NCBI GenBank assembly: GCA_958496175.1
Contig: OY292276.1
Span: 51,845,080-51,909,079 of the forward strand
Reading direction: 5' to 3'
DNA from: Sisyra terminalis
Taxonomy: Eukaryota > Arthropoda > Insecta > Neuroptera > Sisyridae
Length of the DNA stretch: 64,000 bases
Of this stretch, positions 23,271 to 33,477 are shown in pieces. The position numbers and the translations under genes were made by a program. The notes below the pieces were generated by a model. The model made no database searches. It saw only the letters and a list, made by a program, of their open reading frames with translations, and was not told the DNA's origin. Numbering within the stretch: the stretch's first letter is position 1; the number at the start of each line of letters is the position of its first letter.

Positions 23271-23572
23271 TTTTTTGTAAAATAAAAAAAAAATACTTAA
23301 AATATCATTATAAAAAATTTAACGATTTCCTGAAACTTTAATGTTTTAATTTGGTATTAAATAATGGTTCAAATAATATAAAAACAATTTCATTTTTTTA
23401 TAATGAATGAAATATTTATTATTCAGTTCCATTAAGCTTTTGAATGTTCTTTAATTTATTCAATGAATATCAAGATAATAAATTTTTTGGTTTGCTGTGT
23501 AATTTTTTATCTTTTTTTTATCATATCATTGCTTATAATCAATATTGACAAATATTTGTCAACTTCGGTATA
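23271..23572. other. AT-rich spacer
   Basis: Poly-A/T rich, nothing recognised. The last 12 bases (AACTTCGGTATA) are the left target duplication of the next element. Confidence 0.5.
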
Positions 23573-23883
23573 CTGTGTGAACAATATATAAAATATATTG
23601 CAGTCCAATTTATGTAGTATAATTTAACATAATAATATACAAATTTAATATAATAATATATAAAAGTCATACTACCAACATAAATTTGAACAGAAGTTCA
23701 AACAAAAATATTCGTGACGTATTGCCCAGATACGTATTTCGATTGCCAAGCAATCTTCCTCAGTGGTCAACAAGTAGTTTGGATCACTCCGTAACTGCTT
23801 TGTGATGATTCACTCCAATATATTTTATACATTGTATACACAGTATAACTGTTCAAAGTCAGCGAAAAAATCTTATTTTGATT
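23573..23883 (-). mobile_element. Hammerhead-like retroelement family B, full-length copy (311 bp)
   Basis: Flanked by a perfect 12 bp duplication AACTTCGGTATA (23561-23572 and 23884-23895). Minus-strand order: AAAATAAGATTTTTTCGCTG at the 5' end, GTATACAATGTATAAAATAT, GTGAATCATCACAAAGCAG, ACCACTGAGGAAGATTGCTT, GGCAATCGAAATACGTATCT, GGGCAATACGTCACGAATAT, then an AT-rich 3' body with CAATATATTTTATATATTG, an inverse of the 5' phrase. Core boxes CTGAGGA and GAAA bracket a perfect GATTGC-TTG-GCAATC hairpin. ACGTAT/ATACGT can form the next stem. No ORF and no terminal inverted repeats; the precise target duplication argues for retrotransposition. Confidence 0.85.
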
Positions 23884-25740
23884 AACTTCGGTATAGTTAT
23901 GATGTTCATTATACAAACAAAACTGAATTAAATACCCAACTTTTGGGAAAATTTCTAAATCCGGTTCTGCATATTTATAGTCACTAGATGTGTATATGTG
24001 ATACAAAAATCAATTTGGATAGTTAATAATTGCGTATGGGTATAATAATTCCGTTACAATTATTACAATCCCACCTTGTTTGACTTTCGGGTATTTAAAT
24101 TAGAGTAGTGTGAGGCTAAGGAATGTTACATTTCATGTAACTTTCTCGAAAATATGTTGCGCAAGTTGTGTGTACATATTGAATGGAAAAAAAAGACACA
24201 CACACGAGAATATGCATTTGGAATCACGAATCAATTGTTGAAAAACCGTTCAATATTTATAAGTCAATAGTTTTTAATTAATTTCTCTAAATTAAGTATG
24301 CCATTATAAAATTTATGTCTTAATTAAACGAACTATGAAAGCCACGTCGATGAATCAATGCCCTTTGCACACGATGGGTATATATGATTCACATTAATAA
24401 TAAGATATTTTAGCGGTTACAATAACTCCGTTGAGAGTAAAAGCCAATGTTTTCTGATACATGTATTTATTTAATGCAGGTAGAATCCTACTGAGAATGA
24501 TATTACGTGTGAGGAATTGTGTATCGAATAGAAAACACGTGGGTGGTAGTGTATAAATTTTCGACACGGATTTTCCGGGACCAAATAAGGATTTGCCAAA
24601 TCATTATTCTCCCGAGTCTAGAAGAGAATTCAAGTACGAGGCGAAATTGTGAATTTAAAATAACTTTTTCGAGCAAAAACACCGGAATGTTAAAATTCCT
24701 TTCAAGATACAATTTTTATGGGTGTTATAAAAATGAAAAGCTAACATACCAATTTAAATAAAAAAAATGACTTTATGTCGGAAATTTTTCTAGTTGTGGG
24801 ATTAAGTTTCCACGAAAAATAACAGCCAAATGTCTTTCATTATTACGTGAGTTATGCAAACGGGAAACTTGTGATATCAAATTTCAAAATTCACACAACT
24901 TATTGAATTGTTTTAGACAACCACCCATTGTGAAACAATTAATATGGGTAAATAACAAATCAAAGTTACAGTCAATTCCGAAGCATATGCGAAAAGCATT
25001 TGTCTTGTTTTAACTTTTGGCACAAAGTTTGTTTTAAGTTGGATGCTACTTGATATTTGACTTCGTCTAAAGTGGGTTAATAGTTTTTTTGTCAGAAAAT
25101 AAAAGAATCATAGCTAATTTTGAGTATAAAATTACTAGTTTTTTGTAAAATATGAAGACATACAAAATAAATTTACTACCAATTGCAGTGGAATCTTTCG
25201 AGTATAAAATCGATAATGCTAACTTTTTTCAAATAATTGTGATTAAGGTCAATGTTATTGATATTGGCTTTAAGCTGTTTACATTCAAAACTAGTTTCTC
25301 AGATCATCAAAATACAATTGTTTTGCTATTCCAACAGTTTAGAACTTCTACAGTTCACACTTGAATAACCCAACTACTTGCATAATTTAATGATTATTTA
25401 TTAAAATTGTAAAAGAAGAAATTGATACATAGAATACTCATACAGAAAACCAGAGCTTATCAACCTTTATAAGTGTAAAAGTACATTCAAACACCATATT
25501 TCCCAACATGAGGCGTACGTCATTATTAAGGGAGTAAATTCAAAAATATATTGTAAATAATAAAAAATGTTGGTAAAAAGTATTAACTTTTTAACTATTT
25601 TTGTGTTAACTTCACTAGCCACTAAGTAGTTCCACTAGCTGCCAGTTAATATGGTATTTTGCTCAACATTTTCCTAGTAAGTAGTCCAAAAGCCTACCAT
25701 TTAAATTTCTTCAATGAAAATGAAGTTTTTGAATATCAAA
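23884..25740. other. AT-rich intergenic DNA
   Basis: No gene recognised. Open frames overlap on both strands at 24503-24761 in a stretch of somewhat higher complexity; neither protein is recognisable. Confidence 0.45.
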
Positions 25741-25825
25741 AGTTGACAATATATTACATGCGGGGGCTTAAGAGTTTTAGAAAGGCTTAGATTATGTATG
25801 GTGCAAAAAATGTTGGGAAACACTG
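25741..25825. mobile_element. hAT-like right terminus
   Basis: It ends in TGTTGGGAAACACTG (25811-25825), the reverse complement of CAGTGTTTCCCAACA, a very common hAT terminus. The partner end was not located. Confidence 0.4.
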
Positions 25826-25934
25826 TCATCTAGAATGTCATTGAAGTAACGGGCAATATTTATTTTTTGATATTAAATTTTTGTTAGGAATTTACATGCA
25901 AAAATTTAAAAATCATCAATATTATTGTCGTAGT

Positions 25935-26022
25935 GACCCAGTAATAGGTACATGCAGAATGGTTTGCGGGCACCATAGTACCCGCGGCCATTGGGTTGGG
26001 GTCACTTATCACTAAACTGCTG
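25935..26022 (-). mobile_element. hAT-like terminal fragment with GGCCGCGGGTAC
   Basis: On the minus strand: CAGCAGTTTAGTGATAAGTG, ACCCCAACCCAATGGCCGCG, GGTACTATGGTGCCCGC. It resembles 34467-34530 (TTCCCAACCCTATGCCCGCG, GGTACCATGGAGCCC). CAG...CCAACCC-x-GGCC-GCGG is typical of hAT termini. The left partner is not seen. Confidence 0.45.
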
Positions 26023-26744
26023 AAATAAAAATTGGGAATATCTTATCACTGTAAAACTACGTTTCGTTACTTAACAAATACTTAATAAATTTAAAGTTTA
26101 TGTAAGTTTCATAAAGAGTATAGTTATCTACAATTCATATAGTTTTAAATTAATTAAGTCGTGGTGTGTAAACGCATGTAAGGGAAAGAAGGTAAAATAG
26201 TTATATTTTCCTACAACTCTTGTTATTTATGTGATAAATTTCGAACAAATGATAAAAGAAATAACATTTTAAAAGAACAGCACAGGACAACTGTACTCAC
26301 AAAGATTTGATACACTTGATATACCAGAACCACGTTTTGAAAATTTAGTAAGTTAGTATACATAAAATAAGTTTTGACTTTACTTTATTTGCTTTCTGCC
26401 ATATCTAAATTTAAAAATTTAATAATAATATAATGCTATAATTTAATCGATTGTAGCAAGAGACCTGGTAAAGCCTTATTGCGAATGATCAAACTTTGAT
26501 AAGAAAAAGCCTAAATTTAAAAATGGCAACAAAAATAATTCAAAAGGATGTTGAGAATATCATAATCAACCGCAGAGAAAGATTTTAAATCATCCAAAAT
26601 CATTTCAATCATTTTTTATAGTTCTATCAATATTTTTAGTGGTCATCATTAGTATTATTTGTTTGCTTAATCTTCATACGTTATTGTTAAACTATGAATC
26701 ATTATTTACATCTGGGTACCCACGTATCTTCTTTTTTTTAATTG
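26023..26744. other. AT-rich spacer
   Basis: Nothing recognised. Confidence 0.5.
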
Positions 26745-26901
26745 TTATTTATTTATTTATATTACAACTAAATTCTTTAGCAACTCTAAGGTAAATAAGA
26801 ATCCTTAATCGATAAATATCGAAAATTTGCTCGAATCGAGGATTGAACCCAACATCTACCAGTTTTGGAACGATCTCCTTAACCACTCGGCCACCAATAG
26901 G
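26745..26901 (-). mobile_element. tRNA-derived SINE copy
   Basis: On the minus strand: CCTATTGGTGGCCGAGTGGT (A box), TAAGGAGATCG, GTTGGGTTCAATCCTCG (B box), ATTCGAGCAAATTTTCGATA, then ACCTTAGAGTTGCTAAAGAA and an A/T-rich tail. It is the best preserved promoter of the four copies. Confidence 0.85.
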
Positions 26902-27248
26902 CTTTCCAAGCATCTTATTTTCCCTATATTTAAATTATAATTATCTTTACTTTTGTTTTTGTTTTCTTCATGTAGATATCAATATAATAAGGGGCAAAAG
27001 TATGTATGTATGTTGGCAAAGACAGGGAACAAATATTGTAAGGACATACGCGTAAATGAAATATAATAATTGCCTTAAAGTGCCTTAAACGATTTGTTGA
27101 TATGGTTTCAACTTCATTTAAATTTCATTCAATTGCGAATTTTTACCATTTGTCGACTGTCAGTGTTAAACTGTGAATATTTCAAGGGAAGTCACTGTTT
27201 ATTTATGAAAATTGTTGTTATTTCTGTGGTTATAAATTGTAATTGGTA
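26902..27248. other. AT-rich spacer
   Basis: Short unrelated open frames only. Confidence 0.4.
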
Positions 27249-27551
27249 CACTGATAGAAGGATTTTTTTGTATTTAAAAAGATTTGTTAATAGTTAATAA
27301 ATGATTTGTTAGAGGATCGGTCTTTAACAAATATTTATTAACAGTTAATAAATCATTTATTAACGGCTATTTCTTTGTGCCAACCAAATATTTATTAATA
27401 TTTAATAAATGATTTATTAGAGATAAAGAGATCCATTGCATACTAATAAATGTTGTTAATAGTAAAAAAATATTTCTTTTACTCAAAAAAATAGCGGAAA
27501 AAGTTTTTAATAAATTGATTTATTAAATACAAAAAAATCCTTCTATCAGTG
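27249..27551. mobile_element. Tc1/mariner-type MITE (303 bp) with perfect TIRs
   Basis: The left end CACTGATAGAAGGATTTTTT continues as TGTATTTAA, and the right end is its perfect inverse (about 29 bp). TA lies outside both ends. The interior is a chain of short motifs in both orientations (TTAATAAATGATTTRTTA, AATATTTATTAA) and would fold extensively. No coding. TA duplication and TIR length point to a Tc1/mariner transposase in trans. Confidence 0.88.
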
Positions 27552-29264
27552 TATGTTGTGAACTGGCCTATTGTATAACAAAAGTGTAGAGTATAGTTTT
27601 TAATGTACTTGAAGTTACAGCGGCTCTCAATAAATAAATATAATTCAATGAATAAATTTATTCTAGTAATAACTTTAATATTCACAAAGATTTATTTCCA
27701 CTATTTGTAACTACAATGCTAATATAGATCTAAAACAACTGATATCGATTTTTTTGGGAGCTAGTTACTAACCATCTGCTTAACTAATTGACTGCAGGGT
27801 TGGAATTTCGGTTGAGATTGTCTTCCTTAGCCAAATGATATGGTTTTAAGGCGCCAAAAGCTCGGATTTTGCCCACTTTCGTTAGTTATACGACACCTAT
27901 TACATATCCTGTAATGCCCAGAGGTTATGCAGCTCAAGTCTTCTTAGGCGTGGAATTCGGCTTTACTAAAAAAGCTGATTATGTTTGAGAAGATTAGAAG
28001 ATTCTATAAATGTGATGAAAGAAGAAGTGATGGCAAATCAAAGAAAAAATGGATACCGTAAAGTGCCTTAAATTTGAAGTGAAGAAAAAGAAGAAGAAAA
28101 AGCTTTAATTTCGTGGCACAGCATTTTGGGGAATGTGTATTAAAAGAGTTGGGGTGTGATGTAATAAAACAGCTGATTATTTCAGAACAGTTTTTTCAGG
28201 GTTTATATGTTTTTATTACACAATAATATTGACAAAAAAGTTACTTAGTTTTGATATTTGTTAGAAATAATCCCTTTTTTTACTTGAAAGCACAATGTAA
28301 TTTAAAACAGTGAATCTAAATTATCTTAAAAGGTTTGTAAAGCTACCTTAGAGAAAGTCGTTAGTGAAGTGATGAAGAAAAGCCGGTCTATAAAAAGTTT
28401 ATACGAGAGATTTTAAGATTAAAGCAATCCCATTTGTAGGGATTTAGTTTATTACTAATATTTAAAATAGATAGGCACTAACCATTAATATTTTTGTAAA
28501 ATTACAGTTCGAAACCTATAAGAGAGCCGAATATCGTTTACTTTTCAAAAAGCTAGAAGTCTAAAAATTTGCTTTTGGAAAATGTCATATCATAGAGGTG
28601 GGCAAATGGTCGATTGGAAGCATTTTAAATAATTTTGTAGGTAAATTTCAAATCTTTTAATTGAAAATTGAACTTAAAAATTAACAGACAATGAATATAT
28701 TACGGATATTACGGATTCCCAAATAGTGCTTCTAAAACTCCCTTCTATTCATTGCCTCTTTAAATTTGTATTTGTTTTTAATTTAACCCATTTTTTGAAG
28801 TCGATCGCGTATAAATAAGAAAAATTATTGTTGATCGTACCAGTATTAAGTTTATCTACCCTTGTTATATCACATTATGTATATAACGAAATAAACAGCA
28901 ACAAGTGCTACACGTTTAATTATTTTCTTTTGTATTTTTTATCCCTTTTTCAAAACTGATTACCTTCTCTATCATTAAATCAGAGTGCAAATAGTATAAC
29001 TTTTTAAGAGTTATCTTCAGAAATTCATTAAAATGTTCATTTTTTTGTAATACAGAACAAAAATCAATTACCATAACAGTCCCTGGCCATATTATTAGAT
29101 GCACTTAAGATTTTAAATAAAATATACTTTTTCTACTAAATTAAATTTAAAATTCTTAAAATTGTTTAAATTTTTTTACAATTTAAAAAGTTGTCTTAAT
29201 TTTTAAGAAATACATTTCCTGGGTATGGGTAAAACCTTGTTAATTATCCCTATAAGCCTAATTT
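27552..29264. other. Intergenic, with an unassigned complex stretch at 27790-28130
   Basis: 27790-28130 is less AT-rich (GGCGCCAAAAGCTCGGATTT, TGCCCAGAGGTTATGCAGC) and ends in a GAAGAAAAAGAAGAAG run. Its texture resembles the 3' end of a LINE reading frame, but no domain could be placed. The rest is AT-rich with nothing recognised. Confidence 0.35.
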
Positions 29265-29470
29265 AAGATAACAGCCTTGATTTAAAACCCATTGAAAATA
29301 TGTGGAAGTTGCTGAAGAAGAGAGTAGCTAAAGAGGTGGTCACAACTGAAAAATAACCCTTACAAAAAATATTCATGTATGGAATCATAATTCACAAATA
29401 CAGCACATTATATTGTCCTATATAGACAATATACTGCGCAGAATGGGAACTTAAATATCAGTAAACGGGC
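29265..29470 (+). pseudogene. Tc1-like transposase, carboxy-terminal fragment
   Basis: Translation gives NSLDLKPIENMWKLLKKRV, then AKEVVTTEK, a stop, and in another frame VWNHNSQIQHIILSYIDNIL followed by RRM. This matches the end of Tc1-type transposases (NSPDLNPIENLW...LK-RV..., then W...L-SM-RR). The catalytic third acidic residue that follows the SPDLNPIE block is not certain. It lies beside, and in opposite orientation to, the Tc1 remnant at 29673-30303, so it is a different insertion. Confidence 0.65.
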
Positions 29471-29551
29471 TTTCAATTAAATACTAAACAATTCAGCTTG
29501 CCATAATTAAGAAGATGTTGATTTAATTTGATAGTAAAAATTTATTTTAAA

Positions 29552-29664
29552 GTAAATATGATTTTTGGTCATGCTAGTTTGTAAAAAGTGTAATAAATAA
29601 AATTTGTACCGGAAAGTTAAGCCCAATCAAAAATATGGACCCAAAATAAAATAGCGCTTACTTC
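29552..29664 (+). repeat. ~112 bp direct repeat, left copy
   Basis: GTAAATATGATTTTTGGTCA to AAAATAGCGCTTACTTC. It is repeated at 30303-30414 with about 90% identity (GTAAATATGATTTTTGGTTA to AAAATAACTTTACTTC). The pair brackets the Tc1 remnant almost exactly. Confidence 0.8.
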
Positions 29665-29672
29665 AGGATATA

Positions 29673-30303
29673 CAGAGTGAAAATTATTAGACTCAAGACA
29701 ACTCAAGAGAAAAAAAGCACATTTTTCTTTTTAAATGTCATAAATTTAAAAATTACAAAAATTTCACTCTTCTAATATTTTGTTTGGTACCCTATATTGT
29801 TTATAATTTATTTTTCTCATCCTGACATGCTCTATACTATTTTTTTCATTCATACTTTATTATTATGCCAATTTTTAATGAGTACGGTTATCAGATCTAC
29901 TCGTGTTAAAAAGTTATTTTTTTTAGTTTTTTCTTCACAATGGCCCAAACATTTTCTATGGGATTACCATCAGGACTGTTTCCTGGCTAAGAAGTTACAA
30001 TAATGTTAGAATTTTGAGGAAATCCATAACTTTTTTGGCTTTATGGCAAGGAGCTCCATTCTACATAAAGATAAAATTTTCTTCCGGAAACCATTCTTTA
30101 GTTTGAGGCAATAACCTCGTTTCCAAAACTTGTATAAATTGGTCTTACCTCATAGTACCTTCCACAATGTATATCCTAGTGGTACCCTTTGCTGACATGC
30201 AGCTCCAAACCATAACTGATGTTGGATGTTTTACAGTCTGGGCGATACATTGCTGGAAGAAAGTAAAAATTTTCTTTTGAGTCTAATAATTTTCACACCT
30301 CTG
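29673..30303 (-). mobile_element. Tc1-like element, internally deleted, transposase on minus strand
   Basis: Inverted ends CAGAGTGAAAATTATTAGAC (left) and GTCTAATAATTTTCACACC, then TCTG (right), with TA outside each. Minus-strand coding reads AQTVKHPTSVMVWSCMSAKG, TTRIYIVEGTMR, a stop, DQFIQVLETRLLPQTKEWF, PEENFIFM, a stop, NGAPCHKAKKVMDFLK and PGNSPDGNPIENVWAIVKKK. These are the VMVWG, QDGAPCH and SPDLNPIENVW blocks of Tc1 transposase. The amino half with the paired helix-turn-helix and first catalytic D is deleted. NGAPCHK has N where the second catalytic D should be. Stops confirm it is dead. Confidence 0.88.
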
Positions 30304-30414
30304 TAAATATGATTTTTGGTTACGCTAGTTGGAAATAAGCGTAATAAATACAATTTGTACAGGAAAGTTAAGTCCAATCAGAAATATGGACTCAAAATAA
30401 AATAACTTTACTTC
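30303..30414 (+). repeat. ~112 bp direct repeat, right copy
   Basis: Partner of 29552-29664. It begins directly at the right end of the Tc1 element. Confidence 0.8.
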
Positions 30415-30613
30415 TAGTTTTATTTGTACAAAATTTACAGCACGTTTATTGATATGGCCAGAGATTGTAGATAAGTAAATAGTAGTAACTTCTAAATGCT
30501 GAAGACATCTAGTAAGGAGTTGCAAAGTTGACTGTGAAAATCGCGACTTTTGAAAAGTTGCAATTAATTGTTATTTTTTTTTCGGGAAGTGTAGTTTAAG
30601 AGTTTAAAGTTAA

Positions 30614-30624
30614 GTGTATAAGAA
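30614..30624 (+). promoter_or_regulatory. Possible TATA-like element upstream of the host gene
   Basis: GTGTATAAGAAG lies just before the GC-rich leader, at the boundary where composition changes. Position is the only support. Confidence 0.2.
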
Positions 30625-30639
30625 GCTGAGAATGGTTAA

Positions 30640-31033
30640 GTGTGTATATGTTTGTGTTTGATGTTAATGTGCGTCAAGTGGCGGCGCCGCGTAGCGCGTC
30701 GTCATATAACGGGGGTGGTAGCGACGTCGGCGTCGTCAGTGGTTTAACTTTAGGGAGTGAGGGCGGATGTGGAGGGAACAACAATGACGTCAGAATAGTC
30801 ACATTCACCGTGTTGGTGGATAGAGGCGGGAGCGGTGGAGCGTGTGAGTGCGAAAGAGAAAGGCAGATGGAATGTAGGACTGTGGTGGATTGGCGGCGCG
30901 AGGTCGTCGTCAGTTCTGAATCCACCGCCGACAGTGACAGTGGCCGCCGCTTATACTCAAGTAGACCGCGAGCACCTCCGCGAGGTGCGGTGTCCCACAA
31001 CGGGCCCAGCTGACCGCGCCAACAACACAAATC
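30640..31033 (+). other. GC/CpG-rich leader: probable promoter-proximal region and 5' UTR
   Basis: Composition switches from AT-rich to GC- and CpG-rich (GTGGCGGCGCCGCGTAGCGC, GACGTCGGCGTCGTC, CCGCCGCTTATAC) for about 390 bases directly before the coding exon at 31034. Long frames are open on both strands (for example 30642-31013, glycine/serine/arginine-rich) but look like by-products of GC-rich triplets. If transcribed from about 30620, the leader would contain upstream ATGs at 30642 and 30835 whose frames run past the main start, which would favour regulated or reduced translation. Confidence 0.5.
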
Positions 31034-31353
31034 ATGACACATTACCCTGGGCCCACTTTTTTATCGTTGCATCTGATGACGTGGTGCATCATCTTCGCCA
31101 CTGTCATCGTTACTGTTACTGCTGCAGAAATGCAGCAGCAGCAGCAGCAGCAACAAGAACAGCAATCTTCAAGCACACCATCCGACCCAATCATGGACCC
31201 AGCAACCGTCAAACCGCCAATCACGCCAGAATACCAACATTGTCTTGGCACAAATCCTCGATGCCGCTGCAATTCTGACATGAGAGAAATTTTATGCCGC
31301 GCCGCCGAATTCACTAGCATCCCGTCCGATTTGCCATCAACCATAACAAAACT
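31034..31353 (+). CDS. First coding exon of an LRR receptor, probably LGR-type (glycoprotein hormone receptor-like)
   Basis: The exon encodes about 107 residues. ATG at 31034 has A at -3. Residues 15-31 (MTWCIIFATVIVTVTAA) form a signal peptide; an in-frame ATG at 31076 could serve instead. A glutamine run (MQQQQQQQQEQQ) and a proline/threonine-rich linker follow. The end is a cysteine cap: C-x5-PRCRCNSDMREILCRA, then EFTSIPSDLPSTITKL. The C-x-C-x(7)-C spacing followed by IPSDLP is the LRR amino-terminal cap and closely resembles the start of vertebrate FSH/TSH receptors, so a secreted-then-membrane LRR receptor of LGR type is favoured. The exon ends CT|GTAAGT, a phase-2 split inside the leucine codon, as is usual for LRR exons of that family. 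Other LRRNT proteins (Slit-, peroxidasin- or Toll-like) are not excluded. No downstream exon was found in this window. Confidence 0.72.
31131..31166 (+). repeat. CAG/CAA microsatellite within the coding exon
   Basis: GCAGCAGCAGCAGCAGCAGC followed by AACAAGAACAGCAA encodes polyglutamine just after the signal peptide. Length variation between individuals is likely. Confidence 0.8.
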
Positions 31354-31359
31354 GTAAGT
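31354..31359 (+). promoter_or_regulatory. Splice donor GTAAGT, phase 2
   Basis: AAACT|GTAAGTTT matches the donor consensus. The reading frame meets TAA only if the intron is read through, which supports splicing here. Confidence 0.75.
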
Positions 31360-31420
31360 TTCCCTCAACTTACCATCATTTGATTTGTTTACAACGAAAC
31401 ATGTGCGCTCGTCTTTACCA

Positions 31421-32785
31421 CTTCAAAACAGTTTTATCTTCCCGTAAATCATCATATTTCAATTGCGGAGGCATTCCTTTTTAAGTTCAAAACTTTTGTA
31501 TAACTTTTCCGGCAGTGGTTTACAGTCATAGAAAAATCCGTTAAGTAATTCTTCAATGAAATACACATGACATTACTAGTAAAAACACGCGAAAATTAAC
31601 ATAAAAATTAAGGCAACGGATTTAGGTTCTCCCTATAATTTTTCATTACTAATCAGTGCCATAACTAATTTAACGTTTATACTACATATTACTTAACTTT
31701 AAAACAGTATTATCTTCCCGTAAACCAACATATTTCAACTGTGGAGGCATTCCTTTTTAAGTTTAAAACTTCTGAAAAACTTTTCCAGTAGTGGCTTTAA
31801 GTCATAGCGAAATCCGTTAAGTAATTCATCAATGAAACACAGATGACATAACTTGTAAAAACACGCGAAACTATTCATAAAAATTAAGGGAACCCTTCTA
31901 GGTTCCCTTTAATTTTTCAATACTAATCAGTGTCATAATTAATTTAACGTTTACACTACATATTTCTTTACTTCAAAAGAGTATTAGCTTCCCGTAAAAC
32001 AACATATTTCAGTTGTGGAGGCATTCTTATTTAAGTTTAAAACTTTTAAATTACTTTTCTGGTAGTGTTTTATAGTCCTAGCAAAATCCGTTAATTCATC
32101 AATGAAATACAGATGACATAACTTGTAAAAATACGCGAAACTAACCATTAAAATTAAGGGAACCATGCTAGGTTTTCCCTATGATTTTTCAATACTAATC
32201 AGTGTTATAATTAATTTAACGTTTTACACTACATATTTCTTCACTTCAAAACAGTATTTCCTTCCCGTAAGTCAACATATTTCACTTGTGGAGGCATTCT
32301 TTTTTATGTTTAAAACTTTTGAATAAATTTTCCGGTAATGGTTTATAGTCATAGCAAAATTCATTAAGCAGTTCATCAATGAAACTCAGATGACATAACT
32401 TGTAAAAACACGCGAAACTTAACATAAATATTAAGGGAACCTAGGTTCACCTTATGATTTTTCAATACTAATCAGTGTCATAATTATTTTAATTAATTTA
32501 GCGTTTAAACTTCATATTTCTTCACTTCAAAATAGTTTTATCTTCCTGTATATCAACTCATTTCAATTGTGGGGGGATTCCTTCTTAAGTTTAAAACTTT
32601 TGAATAACTTTTCTGCTAGTGGTTTCTAGTTATAGCAAAATCCGTTAAGTAATTCTTCAATGAAATAACTTGTAAAAATACGCGAAACTAATCATAAAAA
32701 TTAAGGGAACCCTTCTAGATTCTCCCTATAACCTTTCAATACTAATCAGTGTCATAATTTAACGTTTATACTTCATATTTCATAC
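31421..32785. repeat. Tandem array, five copies of a ~275 bp unit, in intron 1
   Basis: Units begin CTTCAAAACAGT-TTATCTTCC at 31421, 31697, 31971, 32244 and 32525 (spacings 276, 274, 273, 281). Shared landmarks in order: TCTTCCCGTAA, TGTGGAGGCATTC, TTTAAAACTTTTG, TCATAGCAAAATCCGTTAAG, CATCAATGAAA, ACACGCGAAACT, AATTAAGGGAACC, TTTTTCAATACTAATCAGTG, ATTTAACGTTT. The last unit is slightly shortened. It begins 68 bases after the splice donor. No ORF is maintained. Confidence 0.93.
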
Positions 32786-33477
32786 AATTTTATTGCAAGA
32801 AATTAATTTAAAATTGAGATTAAAAGGGAAATTAGTATCAGCGTGTTTTATTTCCGAAAAACTTTTAAATGAAATTTGGTTTCGAAACTATTTAAACTTG
32901 ATAAAAGTTAGTGCTAGAAAAATTTAAGAGTAAGTTTGTAAGAAGAAGACGTCGCATTGAAAATGGTTGAAGAAAAACACAAAAGAAGTACTTGTATTGT
33001 TGACATGACACATTGTTACAATAGAATGAAGAACTATGAAGAATTTTCATTGATAAAAGCGTTTTTATAACAAAAGTAATGAAAAAATTGAGATGTCAGT
33101 GTATGACAGCAAATAATAAGGCAATCAATCAATAATAATTATGATTGTTTCATTTGATTTGATTATACACCAACAATAATACTTTCGGGAAAGTATTAAT
33201 GAATTTTAACTGGTTGTATTGGGATTTAAGTTAGATGGGGTGCAATACTAATACGAGTTCCCATTGCATTTTGTTCCAAAGGTGGTGTAGATTTTAAAGC
33301 GGGATAACTATCTTTTTTGCCTAGTTTTTTCTTGTTAAGAATTTCTTGAATTTTAGGGAAATTTGGTACAGAGATTGACAAATATCCAGTGGGGTCAAAT
33401 TTAAAATTTACCGCCACTATTAAGGGCAGGGAAACAAAGTTAGGGTATTTGAATGAAACACAAGACAGTGGTCCCAG
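32786..33477. other. Intronic AT-rich spacer
   Basis: A minus-strand frame of 106 codons (33226-33546) starts inside the next tandem array and matches nothing recognised, so it is not called as a gene. Confidence 0.45.

Noticed and set aside
30642..31013. 123-codon frame in the GC-rich leader, open on both strands
   Set aside because: Glycine/serine/arginine-rich translation with no domain; openness on both strands is expected from GC-rich triplets. Treated as 5' UTR.
31421..32785. CRISPR array or other prokaryotic repeat
   Set aside because: Units are ~275 bp head-to-tail without spacers, in an animal intron.
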